Below are positions 1 through 7,938 of a DNA stretch of 20,148 nt, piece after piece. The position numbers were made by a program, and so were the translations under genes. The notes beneath the pieces were generated by a model. The model saw only the letters and a list, made by a program, of their open reading frames with translations. It was not told where the DNA came from and did not search any database. How positions within the stretch are numbered: the stretch's first letter is position 1; each line of letters starts with the position of its first letter. The DNA is from Chloroflexota bacterium (GTDB lineage Bacteria; Chloroflexota; Dehalococcoidia; UBA2979): contig CANFFZ010000031.1 in the NCBI GenBank assembly GCA_947446155.1, forward strand, positions 1 to 20,148. Reading direction: 5' to 3'.

Positions 1-456
1 GACCATGATCGGACGGGTGACGTGGTACTTCGCCTCGAGCTGGGCGAGGAGACGGTCAACGTAGGTGATGTCCTGCGGCCCGAGCACCTTCGGGATCATG
101 ACGACGTCGAGGCGGTTGCCGATCTCGGCCACCATCCGGGTGATGTCGTCGAGGAACCACGGGCTGTCGAGCGCGTTGAGGCGCGACCACGCCTGCACGT
201 TGCCGAAATCGTGGCCCTTGACGACCTCGATCCAGCCTTCGCGGGCGGCTTCCTTGTCGGCGATCGGAATCGCGTCCTCGAGGTTGCCGAGGAGGACGTC
301 GACCTGCGTGAGGAGTTCAGGGACGCGTTCGCGCATCCGGGCGTTCTGGGCCGGGAGGAAATGGATCATGCGGCTGGGCCGGACGGGGATCTCCGTCAGG
401 GGCTGTGGCGCGCCAATGGCGAGCGGCTTGAAGAAGTCCTTTGGACTGCGCAGCAT
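1..456 (-). CDS. mcl: L-malyl-CoA/beta-methylmalyl-CoA lyase, N-terminal part (cut by window edge)
   Basis: The minus strand reads from an ATG at 456 off the left edge, giving 152 residues of a protein that is usually about 350. It begins MLRSPKDFFKPLAIGAPQPL and continues with VDVLLGNLEDAIPIADKEAA and WSRLNALDSPWFLDDI. These match what I recall of the Chloroflexus malyl-CoA lyase of the HpcH/HpaI (citrate lyase beta) superfamily. The enzyme reversibly cleaves L-malyl-CoA to acetyl-CoA and glyoxylate and acts on beta-methylmalyl-CoA; in Chloroflexus it serves the 3-hydroxypropionate bicycle. The NLEDA segment is part of the conserved barrel. A G-rich Shine-Dalgarno-like stretch precedes the ATG. 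The gene lies 94 nt downstream of the two membrane-protein genes on the same strand, so it may share their transcript. The family call is strong; whether a full bicycle exists cannot be judged here. Confidence 0.88.
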   Translation of the reverse strand, partial: MLRSPKDFFKPLAIGAPQPLTEIPVRPSRMIHFLPAQNARMRERVPELLTQVDVLLGNLEDAIPIADKEAAREGWIEVVKGHDFGNVQAWSRLNALDSPWFLDDITRMVAEIGNRLDVVMIPKVLGPQDITYVDRLLAQLEAKYHVTRPIMV

Positions 457-550
457 CGCGCTCCCCCGCCCGTTCTCAGCCCGTCACCAATTCGAGGTGT
501 CGCGCGCCCTCGACGCTAATCCGGCGCCCGATCTGAGTCAACGGACGCCC

Positions 551-1453
551 TCATCGTATTCGCCGGGGGTCTGGGGGCAGTCCCGCGGCGGCGCAGCGAC
601 GGGCCTCTCGCGCGGCTCGGGCGGCCGTGATCCGGGTCTCGACGTCATCGTCATCGACCGGGCGGCGGGCAGACCACCAGAGGGCGCCGCCGCCGAGCGC
701 GACCGCGCCGGACTGGATGATCGGGCCGCGGGCGAGGGTAGCCACGACGGCGGCGGCCTCACCCGAGAGCGTGCCGTCGGAGCCGGCAAGGGTTGCCGCC
801 AGCATTGCGGCCAGCGCGCCGAACAGGGGGATGGCACCGCCGATGGCTGTCGCGAAGCCGAGCGTGCGCCATCGATGCACCGGACCGAGCGTGGTGAGGG
901 TGAGGGCCATCAGCAGGCTGGTTGCCACGGCCGGCAACCAGCGCACGGGGGCAAACACACAGTGGAGGTCTTCGTCGAGCAACCGGAGAGCGAGGGGGCG
1001 ACCGCCGGGCTCGCCCGCCTGCGCGAAGGGTCGAGTGCCGTCGCGGTAGACGAGGGCGGCGGCTTGATCGAGCAGGATCGCGCGCCACTGCTCGGGTGTG
1101 CCGCTGAGGACATCGTCGCGGGGGATGCCGACACCGCGGACGGGGAAGCCGGGCACCTCGATGAGCGTGCGCGGGGCAGCGTTCGTGGCGGCCTCGCGCA
1201 CGCGGGCGTCCTCCGCGCTGAGGAGCCCTCGGGTGTCGGTGAGGCCGTCGAGCAGCCGGGCGATCGCGGGTTGGGCAAGGCGCGGGGACGTGATGTCAGC
1301 GGCGGCTGCCGCGCACAGCCAGAGAGCGAGGGTGAGCGAGAGGAGCCGCCCAGCCCACGGAAACCTCGATGCCGGCGGATCGACGAGGGCATCCGCAGGC
1401 CGCTCTCGCCTCGCGCGTCGGGGCGGCTGAGGCGGGCCGGCCCCAGTGCTCAC
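551..1453 (-). CDS. Predicted four-TM membrane protein of unknown function
   Basis: I do not recognise this 300-residue protein. The start is a GTG at 1453 that overlaps the TGA of the RDD gene (GTGA), a typical translational-coupling junction; the same frame continues upstream but has no family-like content there. Residues 1-33 are Pro/Arg-rich and probably cytoplasmic. A hydrophobic segment at about 35-52 (LLSLTLALWLCAAAAA) could be a signal anchor. Residues 55-170 form a mostly polar region, probably extracytoplasmic, with the string LIEVPGFPVRGVGIPRDD. Three further hydrophobic segments lie at about 172-191, 197-223 and 243-260, followed by an acidic and then Arg/Ala-rich tail. Coupling to an RDD protein suggests a shared membrane role, but no substrate or activity can be inferred. 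Confidence 0.75.
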   Translation of the reverse strand: MSTGAGPPQPPRRARRERPADALVDPPASRFPWAGRLLSLTLALWLCAAAAADITSPRLAQPAIARLLDGLTDTRGLLSAEDARVREAATNAAPRTLIEVPGFPVRGVGIPRDDVLSGTPEQWRAILLDQAAALVYRDGTRPFAQAGEPGGRPLALRLLDEDLHCVFAPVRWLPAVATSLLMALTLTTLGPVHRWRTLGFATAIGGAIPLFGALAAMLAATLAGSDGTLSGEAAAVVATLARGPIIQSGAVALGGGALWWSARRPVDDDDVETRITAARAAREARRCAAAGLPPDPRRIR

Positions 1454-1998
1454 TCGCGTACCAGCCGAGTGCCGGCGGCGCGGTCGTGGAGGCCTCGGGC
1501 GGTCGGGCGGAGGACGGTGAGCGTGGCCGTGACGAGACCGCCAAGGAGCAGTAGGACACCGATGGCCGCGCAGGCGAGTGCAAGGAGGTTGAACGTGGCG
1601 ACCGCCGCGAGGATCGCCAGCCATAGCCAGCCGGAGACGGCTAGCGGGTGCAGGGCGAAGCGGAGGAGCCGCTGCCTCGGCCGGCCGGTGACGCGCAGGC
1701 CAGCCCGGGCCTGTCCGGGCGTGGCGCCACGTTGGACGAGACGGAGCGCCGTCCATGCGAGCCATGCAGGTGTCGCGGCCAGCAGTAGCGCCGCCGCGGC
1801 TGTGGCGTCCGACGAGGGGGCGTCATCTCGTCCCCACGCGGTACGGACGAGGAGCCAGAGCATGGCGATGAGCAGCGCGAGCAGCGATGCGAGGCCGCCG
1901 TAGATCAGGTCGATGGCCAGGGCCGTCACTCGACGGCCCAACGAGACCTCGGTCGTGGCGGACGAGCTGGGGGGGCGGAGGCGCCGCGTGGTTGGCAT
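1450..1998 (-). CDS. RDD family integral membrane protein
   Basis: RDD proteins are small bacterial membrane proteins of mostly unknown function; a few have been linked to Na+/H+ antiport. From the ATG at 1998 the product has 182 residues. The hallmarks are visible: an Arg-Arg pair followed by an Asp in the first hydrophobic segment (LGRRVTALAIDLIYGGL), a loop with GATPGQARAGLRV (family pattern GATPGK..LGLRV), two central hydrophobic segments, and the C-terminal GLHDRAAGTRLV. A GTG at 2022 in the same frame would add eight residues and has GGAG 11 nt upstream. The ATG at 1998 has no clear Shine-Dalgarno site but has TATCAT 9 nt upstream, which would fit a leaderless start. The gene is divergent from the VOC gene and its stop overlaps the following GTG start. 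Confidence 0.85.
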   Translation of the reverse strand: MPTTRRLRPPSSSATTEVSLGRRVTALAIDLIYGGLASLLALLIAMLWLLVRTAWGRDDAPSSDATAAAALLLAATPAWLAWTALRLVQRGATPGQARAGLRVTGRPRQRLLRFALHPLAVSGWLWLAILAAVATFNLLALACAAIGVLLLLGGLVTATLTVLRPTARGLHDRAAGTRLVRE

Positions 1999-2065
1999 GG
2001 GGTGGATGATACCGAGTGTCACTCAGTGAGCCGCTCCCATCTCCTCGGAAGGCACGGACGCAGGT

Positions 2066-2344
2066 ATGCCTGAGATCATCGAGCCACAGTTGAAGGTGGT
2101 GCTGGCGTCCACGCAGCATGACGCTGAGGACGGAAGTGTGTTCACGCCTCGACGGGCTGGGCTGGATCACCTGTCGTTCCTCGCACCGAGTCGGGACGCC
2201 CTCGACGTCTGGGTGGCGCGGCTGCGCGAACAAGGGATCGCGTTCGACGGGGTGAACGACTACGGCACGCACGTTCCGATCACCTTCGCTGATCCGGACG
2301 GGATTGCGCTGGAGATGATCGCGAGGGCGCCTCGACTCGCATGA
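2066..2344 (+). CDS. Half-size VOC (glyoxalase-like) protein, lacks first module
   Basis: This 92-residue frame aligns by eye with the second half of a vicinal-oxygen-chelate protein: RRAGLDHLSFLAPSRDALD, WVARLREQGIAF, then ITFADPDGIALEMIA. VOC proteins are usually about 120 residues or more and contain two beta-alpha-beta3 modules supplying metal ligands. Here only the second-module ligands can be placed (His35 in LDHLSF, Glu83 in ALEMI). The preceding KVVLASTQH may be the last strand of module one. The frame is open only back to a stop at 2027-2029, and that stretch encodes nothing VOC-like. It is therefore either a truncated remnant or a protein that must dimerise to build a site. The downstream peptidase gene overlaps its stop by ATGA, so translation is probably coupled. 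The Shine-Dalgarno signal is weak. Confidence 0.65.
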   Translation: MPEIIEPQLKVVLASTQHDAEDGSVFTPRRAGLDHLSFLAPSRDALDVWVARLREQGIAFDGVNDYGTHVPITFADPDGIALEMIARAPRLA

Positions 2345-3504
2345 GCGAAATTTCGACCGAGGGCGCGACTATCGATCCGCCGGGCGCATGGCTCGCGAGG
2401 GCGGCGGCTGTGGGTGTCGTCACGGGAGTGTTCGTGCTGGGGCTACTGCTCGTGCTGGCTGCGTCGTGGTGGCGCGCCCGGCAAACAGCCGAGGCGTTCG
2501 ACCTCGTGCGGTGGGAACGGGAGACGGTGGCCGGGCGGTGGCTGCACCTCGTCGGTGCGCCGCTGCGCGATGACCCCGCGGAGGACGAGGCGGTGCGTCG
2601 CTACTTCGCGCTGCCGCCGTCGGATCCGGAGGCCCGCCGCCTGGAGAACCGGGTCGAGCGGATTATCGAGGGGCGGATCGACTCGACGTTGCATGACCTC
2701 GGCATTCACGTAGGCCTGCCCGTGCCCGGGACGGTCTTCCCGTTCGTGGATATGGAACTGGCTTCGTCGCCGCAGGTCATCGTGGAGTCACCGCGCGCGA
2801 AGATCGAGCGCGTGCGCGCCGACTTGCTCCGGCCCGACCTGTCGCCGGCGCAGGGTCTGGCGATCGAGCGTCGATCGGAGCGTGAACGGCCGGATCGCCG
2901 CGCGTTGGTAGTGCCCTCGGGCGGAGTGGCGACGTACCCGGCGATTGTGACGAACGACAATGACTACGCGGGCACGGTCGCTACGGCAGCACACGAGTGG
3001 ACGCACCACTATCTGACGTTCTATCGCCTCGGACGGTTGTACTTCAGCAGCCGCGACGTGGAGACGATCAATGAGACGGTGGCGGACATCATCGGCGATG
3101 AGGTGGGCGCGCTGGTCCTCGAACGCTGGGGCGACCCAACGCGGGACGTGCCCCGACCGGCCCCTAGCGCTCGTGCGCGTGACTTCAACCAGACGATGCG
3201 CGAGCTCCGCACTGAGGTAGATGCACTGCTGGCAGCCGGGAAGATCGACGAGGCCGAGGCGCGCATGGAGGCCGTGCGCGGCGACCTCGAATTGCGCGGG
3301 ACGTCGCTGCGGGTGCTCAACCAGGCCTTCTTCGCGTGGTACGGGACGTACGCCGCGCGACCGGACTCGGTCGACCCGCTGGGTGCGCAACTCCGCGAGA
3401 TCCGAGAGCGCACGGGGAGCCTGCCCGCGTTCGCACGGGCGATCCGCGAGGTCTCCTCACGTGCGGACATCGAGGTGCTGCTAGCGCGGCTGCGTGCCGC
3501 CTGA
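2341..3504 (+). CDS. Membrane-anchored putative zinc metallopeptidase (HExxH)
   Basis: A 387-residue protein. Residues 1-18 are polar and 19-42 form one long hydrophobic segment (GVVTGVFVLGLLLVLAASWW), so it is probably an N-terminal anchor with the rest outside the membrane. The catalytic signature is AAHEWTHHYLTFYRLG: His218 and His222 would bind zinc and Glu219 would be the general base. About 22 residues later comes INETVADIIGDEVG, where Glu245 is the likely third ligand, an HExxH...E gluzincin-like arrangement also seen in putative aminopeptidases. Residues 275-330 are helical and charged. I cannot name the family or a substrate. The start is set by the ATGA overlap with the VOC gene. 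Its last 24 nt are shared, antisense, with the 3' end of the PBP gene. Confidence 0.8.
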   Translation: MSEISTEGATIDPPGAWLARAAAVGVVTGVFVLGLLLVLAASWWRARQTAEAFDLVRWERETVAGRWLHLVGAPLRDDPAEDEAVRRYFALPPSDPEARRLENRVERIIEGRIDSTLHDLGIHVGLPVPGTVFPFVDMELASSPQVIVESPRAKIERVRADLLRPDLSPAQGLAIERRSERERPDRRALVVPSGGVATYPAIVTNDNDYAGTVATAAHEWTHHYLTFYRLGRLYFSSRDVETINETVADIIGDEVGALVLERWGDPTRDVPRPAPSARARDFNQTMRELRTEVDALLAAGKIDEAEARMEAVRGDLELRGTSLRVLNQAFFAWYGTYAARPDSVDPLGAQLREIRERTGSLPAFARAIREVSSRADIEVLLARLRAA

Positions 3505-6500
3505 CGGCGTGGGTGTCTGTGTGGGCGTCGGTGTTGGCAGCGAGGGCCCTCCAGGCGTGGTGGCGGTGGCCTGACGCACGACGAGCAGCATTTCCGTGGT
3601 GGTGTCCCCGAATTGCCGGTCGCGCAGTGTCACGCGCAGGCGGTAGGTGCCTTCCTTCTCCGTGGTCGTGTCCCATACCGCGAGAGTCCCGTTGGTGACG
3701 GGCTGCAAGTGCGTCCCGATGGTCTTCCATGCCGAGGGGCTGAGACCGGCACCGACCTCGACCACCGCGCTCGTGAAGCCCGGCGAGAAGGCCACGCCGC
3801 TGATGGCGACGGAACCGCTGACGACGCCCTGGTCGCGTGGCGACGTGACGAGGACGAACGGGGCCTGATCCGATCCGGGCGCGGTCTGGCGGTTCACCAC
3901 TCGGACGGGCGTCTGGTACTGCCGCGTGCCGAGTTTCTTGTCCTCGAGCAGGACGCGGAGGGTGTAGACGCCGTCGGTCAGGCGTCGGGTGTCCCAGGAC
4001 GCGAGCGTGCCGTCCAGCGTGGACGCCGTCGACGTCTGGAGATGCGTCCATGCGGTCGGGCTGACGCCGCGACCGAAGTCCACGGTGTAGCGGATGAAGT
4101 CGTCCGAATGCGCGCGGCCTCGGATGTTGGTGACACCGGAGATTTCGGCGTTGGGCTGCGGGGCAAGCACCAGCACCTGGCCGCCGGGGCCGGCCTCCGC
4201 ACCGGGTGCGAGCATCCCGGCGACGCCGTTGGCCGCAGCCCAGTCGAGCAGCCCGCCCCACTTCGAGACTTCCGCCGGCGGCAGGACGAGGCGTACCTCT
4301 TCCTTCACGAAGTTGCCCGGGGTGTTCTCGGCGGCGCGCTGGCCGGTGCGCGTGTCGATCTTCACCTTCTGCCACCAGGAGTCGACGGTTTCGGGTGACT
4401 GCTTCTTCGGGTCGGACGAGATGGTGGCAGCGGCGAAGAGCGCCTGGTAGCGGTTGATTTGCGGGCAGAACTCGGACGGCAAGCGCCCCGAGGGCCAACA
4501 GACTTCCCTGGAGACGACGCCATCCGGGCGCGTGAACTGCGTGGCCGGCTTCTTCAGGTAGGTCAGCGCCTCCGCCATGTAGTCGCGCCAGGCGCGGAAG
4601 GAGACGGAGGTGGAGAAGATGCCCTCGATCGGTGCGTTGTCGGCGTTCCCGGCCCAGGTGCCAGCGACCAGCTCAGGCGTGTAGCCCATGGTCCACGTCT
4701 CGCCGATGAGGTTCGGGCGGTCCTGGAAGGGGGCCGAGGTCCCCGTCTTCGCCGCGGACGGGAAGCCATTGGGCAGGCTGAGGGCATTGCAGACGCCGTA
4801 GGTGATGCACTGGTTCTTGCCGTCCGAGAGGATCGAGGTGATCAGGTACGGGTACTCGGCGGCGACGATGCGTCGCTCCTCGGGCTGCTTGAACTCGTAC
4901 TTGGTCTTGCCCTCGTAGTCCTTCACCTTCAGCAGGATGACCGGTTCGAGTTGGCGCTCGTCCTTCTCGAGGGGGCCATCCACCTGGAGGGATTGGCCGC
5001 GCATCATGCCGTTGTTCGCGAGGACGGCGTAGGCGAACACCTGGTCCATGAGCGTGACGTCCGAGCCACCCGTGGTGAGGGCAGGCCCGTAGCCGCCGGG
5101 GTTATTGAACGTCGTGTAGCCGAAGGCCTTGAGGTTCTTCAGAGTTTCCGGGACGCCCGCGAAGATGATCGCCTTGATCGCCGTAACGTTGAGCGAGTTG
5201 CCGAGCGCGGAGGCGGCAGTGATCGGCCCGACGAAGCCACCGCTCGGGTTGCGGGGCGCGAAGACGTCGCCGCTCTGGGTGTCGATCATCTCGAACGGGG
5301 TGTCGAGGATGACCGTGCCGGTGCTCCAGCCCTTCTGGAACGCGGTCAAGTACGTGAACGGCTTGAGCGTCGAACCAGGCGAGTTGCCGGCGGCGGCGTT
5401 GTCGTTCCGCCCCAGGATGTCGTCGCGGAAATAGTCACGGCTACCGACGTAGGTGAGGACCTCGCCGGTGCGCGGGTTCATCGCGACGAACGCGCCGTTG
5501 TAGAGCTTGGACGGCTCGCCGCTCTCCGTGATGTGCTTCTCGAGGATCTCCTCCGCCGTCTTCTGGAGGTGTGCATCGAGGGTGGTGGTGATCTCGAGGC
5601 CATCGGAGAAGAGGGCCTTCTCACCGAACCGCTTCGTGATCTCGGTCGCGACTCGGCCGAGGACGAAGTGCGGGGCGAGGATGTCGAAGCGGTTCGCCTT
5701 GAAGACGGTGGGTTCGATGAACGCTCGGTCCATCTCCACCTGGGAGATCTCGCCGCGGCGGACCATGAGTTCGAGGACATCGAACTGGCGGTTCTTGATG
5801 AACGAGTCTTTCTTCAGCCCTCGGGTCTCGGCGTCGAAGTTGGTGGGTGAGAAGGGGTTGTAGACGCCGGGGGACTGCGGGACGCCCGCGAGCAGCGACG
5901 CTTCGGCGAGGTTGAGGTCCTTCGCGGACTTGCCGAAGTAGCCCTGCGATGCGGCCTCGATGCCGACGTAGATCCCGCCGTAGGAGATCGAGTTGAGGTA
6001 CCACTCCAGGATCTGGTCCTTGGAGTACTTCTTCGTTAGTTCGAGGGCGATCACCGTCTCGCGCAGCTTGCGGTCCACGGTGCGGTCGGTGCGCTGCTCG
6101 CTGGGGATGTAGACGTTCTTCGCGAGTTGCTGGGTGATCGAGGAACCGCCCGAGCCCTGGAGGAAGTCCCCGCTGCCGAACGGGATGAAGTTCTCGACGC
6201 CGGCGCGGATGAAGCCGCGGGTGTTCATGCCGTTGTTCTCGTAGAACGTCGGGTCTTCCACCGCGATGGTGGCCTTCACGAGGCTGGGCGAGATCTGTCC
6301 AACGGGGACGGGGCGGCGCAGGCCAGAGAGGTTGTCGACGAACTCGTAGAGGAGGACGCCGTTGCGGTCGTAGATGCGCGCGCCACCTCGGGGCAGCTGC
6401 GCGATTAACTGCTCGGGTGGGACGACGGCGTTCGAGATGCTGTTGTACTCGGACAGGACAAAGATCCCGAGGCCGCCCGCCGTAAGGATCGCCGCGAGCA

Positions 6501-6627
6501 CGAGCGAGGCGACGATGCCGCCCGCCACGACAGCAATGCGCGACTTCTGCCCGTTGCCTTCGCCGAGGGGGCCGGTCCCGCGCTTCGAGAGGCGGCGGCG
6601 GAAGACTGCATGAAGGGCCGGGCTCAT
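3481..6627 (-). CDS. Class A penicillin-binding protein (glycosyltransferase/transpeptidase)
   Basis: This 1048-residue bifunctional enzyme polymerises lipid II and cross-links peptidoglycan outside the membrane. A cytoplasmic N-terminus is followed by one anchor at about 32-58. The GT51 domain shows AVEDPTFYENNG (catalytic Glu124), GGSSITQQLAKN (160-171), RKLRE (186-190) and WYLNSISYGG. The usual His of EDxxFxxHxG is Asn here. The transpeptidase domain has Ser419-T-L-Lys422 (nucleophile), SLN at 478-480 and KTGT at 627-630. Cys pairs 607/613 and 710/721 could form disulfides. The C-terminus carries two related repeats of about 88 residues (roughly 826-912 and 929-1017), probably beta-sandwiches, and then a Pro/Thr tail. 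The ATG at 6627 overlaps the stop of the methyltransferase gene (ATGA), which fixes the start. Confidence 0.95.
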   Translation of the reverse strand: MSPALHAVFRRRLSKRGTGPLGEGNGQKSRIAVVAGGIVASLVLAAILTAGGLGIFVLSEYNSISNAVVPPEQLIAQLPRGGARIYDRNGVLLYEFVDNLSGLRRPVPVGQISPSLVKATIAVEDPTFYENNGMNTRGFIRAGVENFIPFGSGDFLQGSGGSSITQQLAKNVYIPSEQRTDRTVDRKLRETVIALELTKKYSKDQILEWYLNSISYGGIYVGIEAASQGYFGKSAKDLNLAEASLLAGVPQSPGVYNPFSPTNFDAETRGLKKDSFIKNRQFDVLELMVRRGEISQVEMDRAFIEPTVFKANRFDILAPHFVLGRVATEITKRFGEKALFSDGLEITTTLDAHLQKTAEEILEKHITESGEPSKLYNGAFVAMNPRTGEVLTYVGSRDYFRDDILGRNDNAAAGNSPGSTLKPFTYLTAFQKGWSTGTVILDTPFEMIDTQSGDVFAPRNPSGGFVGPITAASALGNSLNVTAIKAIIFAGVPETLKNLKAFGYTTFNNPGGYGPALTTGGSDVTLMDQVFAYAVLANNGMMRGQSLQVDGPLEKDERQLEPVILLKVKDYEGKTKYEFKQPEERRIVAAEYPYLITSILSDGKNQCITYGVCNALSLPNGFPSAAKTGTSAPFQDRPNLIGETWTMGYTPELVAGTWAGNADNAPIEGIFSTSVSFRAWRDYMAEALTYLKKPATQFTRPDGVVSREVCWPSGRLPSEFCPQINRYQALFAAATISSDPKKQSPETVDSWWQKVKIDTRTGQRAAENTPGNFVKEEVRLVLPPAEVSKWGGLLDWAAANGVAGMLAPGAEAGPGGQVLVLAPQPNAEISGVTNIRGRAHSDDFIRYTVDFGRGVSPTAWTHLQTSTASTLDGTLASWDTRRLTDGVYTLRVLLEDKKLGTRQYQTPVRVVNRQTAPGSDQAPFVLVTSPRDQGVVSGSVAISGVAFSPGFTSAVVEVGAGLSPSAWKTIGTHLQPVTNGTLAVWDTTTEKEGTYRLRVTLRDRQFGDTTTEMLLVVRQATATTPGGPSLPTPTPTQTPTPSGGTQPR

Positions 6628-7442
6628 CGAGTCCCCCCGTCTCGACGGAGAACCACGAGGTGCGAGAGGCCGAAGCGGCGGAGCGCGTTGCCCTCTGCCC
6701 AGTAGCAGGCACCTCGCACGAGCCGTCCGAGGGTGGGGCTACGTTCCTCGATGTTGTCGAAGCCGGGGTACACGTACGTCTGGTCGACGAGTCGGAGTGA
6801 CGTGCCGGCGATGAGGCGCTGCCAGTCGCCGTGGCGGTAGGCCCGCGCGTGCGGCACGAGGCGATTGCGGGCGGCGTCCGGCAGCCAGTTCACGAACGGG
6901 ATGTTGCCGAAGATGTAGCGCCCTCGCCAGTAGATGCCGTGCGTCTCGAACGGATACAGGCGGTTGGGGGCGTAGAGGACGCACGTGCCGCCGGGGACGA
7001 GTACGCGCGCGATCTCTCGAAGCGTCGCGCGATCGTCGGCGACGTGCTCGATCACCTCGTTGAGGACGATGACGTCCATGCTGGCGTCGCGGAAGGGGAG
7101 GGCCTCGCCGGCTGCGGCGAGGAAGCCGTCGACGCCGCCCGTGGCCGTCGCCTCGACGCGCTTGCGCGCTTCGACGAGCCGCCCCGTGGCGACATCGGAA
7201 CCGAGGGCGTGTGCGCCGCGACGGGCGAAGGCGCGGACGTATTCGCCGACGCCACAGCCGAGGTCGAGTACGCGCCGGCCGGTGAGCGGGACGTAGCGTT
7301 CGATGAGGGCGAGGCGACGCTCCTGGCCCGAGCGCCAGACATAACTCGGGTTGCCGAGGCGCGCGGCTTCGGGCTCGTGCGCGCCGAGGTGGTGCGGATC
7401 GACGGCGGGTGCGTGCGAGGGGTCGGCGGGACGTCCGGTCAT
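6624..7442 (-). CDS. Class I SAM-dependent methyltransferase
   Basis: A 272-residue Rossmann-type methyltransferase. Motif I is VLDLGCGVGEYVRAF (from residue 58). Further motifs are AAAGEALPFRDASMDVIVLN, EVIEHVADDRATLREIARVL and PGGTCVLYAPNRLYPFETHG. That order is typical of Methyltransf_11/UbiE-like enzymes, and the PNRLYPFETHG region suggests a lipid or saccharide-type acceptor, but the substrate cannot be read from sequence. I chose the ATG at 7442 because GGAGG lies 8 nt upstream; an in-frame GTG at 7457 has no comparable site and contains that Shine-Dalgarno. The stop overlaps the PBP start by 4 nt, so the two are co-translated and a cell-envelope role is a reasonable inference. The gene is divergent from gatC, with about 200 nt between the starts. 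Confidence 0.88.
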   Translation of the reverse strand: MTGRPADPSHAPAVDPHHLGAHEPEAARLGNPSYVWRSGQERRLALIERYVPLTGRRVLDLGCGVGEYVRAFARRGAHALGSDVATGRLVEARKRVEATATGGVDGFLAAAGEALPFRDASMDVIVLNEVIEHVADDRATLREIARVLVPGGTCVLYAPNRLYPFETHGIYWRGRYIFGNIPFVNWLPDAARNRLVPHARAYRHGDWQRLIAGTSLRLVDQTYVYPGFDNIEERSPTLGRLVRGACYWAEGNALRRFGLSHLVVLRRDGGTR

Positions 7443-7604
7443 GCGCGCGGCCTCCACGCCTGCAGCGAAACGAGCGAAGCGTCTCGTGACAGCCTCGATC
7501 CTAGGTGCGCTGGCCCGGTGGGGGAGCGCCTTCTAGAATACGGGCGCACCGTTGTCTTGTCGTTTGGCACAGATTTGCGCCCCGGGCGATCGACCGCGGG
7601 CATG

Positions 7605-7632
7605 CCCAGCACCAGCCCTCGGGCGTGCTGGG
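7605..7632 (+). promoter_or_regulatory. Hairpin in gatC leader touching the Shine-Dalgarno site
   Basis: CCCAGCAC at 7605-7612 pairs perfectly with GTGCTGGG at 7625-7632, and GCC/GGC inside (7615-7617 with 7622-7624) extends the stem above a two-base bulge. The last two bases of the 3' arm are the first two of the Shine-Dalgarno stretch GGAGGAGG (7631-7638). A folded leader would therefore partly mask that site. There is no T tract, so it does not look like a terminator. A regulatory role is inference only. Confidence 0.4.
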
Positions 7633-7642
7633 AGGAGGATCG

Positions 7643-7930
7643 ATGGCACTCACCGCCGAGGAAGTCCGTCACATCGCCACCCTGGCCCGCGTTGCCGTCT
7701 CCCCCGAGGAGGTCGAACGGCTGCGGGTCCAATTGTCCGGAATCCTGGATCAGTTCCAGATGCTGAACGACATCGACACCTCGGATGTTCCGCCAACCAC
7801 GCAATCCTTCGATTTGCACTCGGTGCAGCGCGCGGACGAGGTCTGGCCGTCGCTCCCGCGCGCCGAGGCCCTGCAGAACGCGCCCCGGACCGAGGATGGC
7901 TACATCCGCGTCCGGGCCGTGCTGGACTAG
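7643..7930 (+). CDS. gatC: Aspartyl/glutamyl-tRNA amidotransferase subunit C
   Basis: GatC is the small scaffold subunit of GatCAB, which converts misacylated Glu-tRNA(Gln) and/or Asp-tRNA(Asn) to Gln-tRNA and Asn-tRNA. The product has 95 residues, the usual length. It begins MALTAEEVRHIATLARVAVS and continues through EEVERLRVQLSGILDQFQML, then DTSDVPPT and LPRAEALQNAP, all standard GatC landmarks. The ATG at 7643 follows GGAGGAGG (7631-7638) at a good distance, so the start is secure although the frame is open further upstream. gatA begins 8 nt after its stop. gatB is not adjacent and must lie elsewhere if the complex is complete. Confidence 0.95.
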   Translation: MALTAEEVRHIATLARVAVSPEEVERLRVQLSGILDQFQMLNDIDTSDVPPTTQSFDLHSVQRADEVWPSLPRAEALQNAPRTEDGYIRVRAVLD

Positions 7931-7938
7931 GGACCTCG

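Noticed and set aside
65..1903. Long plus-strand open frame (about 610 codons) over the left 2 kb
   Set aside because: Its product is low-complexity Arg/Ser/Ala-rich sequence with no family features. The minus strand carries recognisable malyl-CoA lyase and RDD proteins, so this is an antisense shadow in G+C-rich DNA.
4459..5850. 463-codon plus-strand frame inside the PBP gene
   Set aside because: It lies wholly antisense to the transpeptidase and linker regions of a clear PBP, and its product has no recognisable domain.
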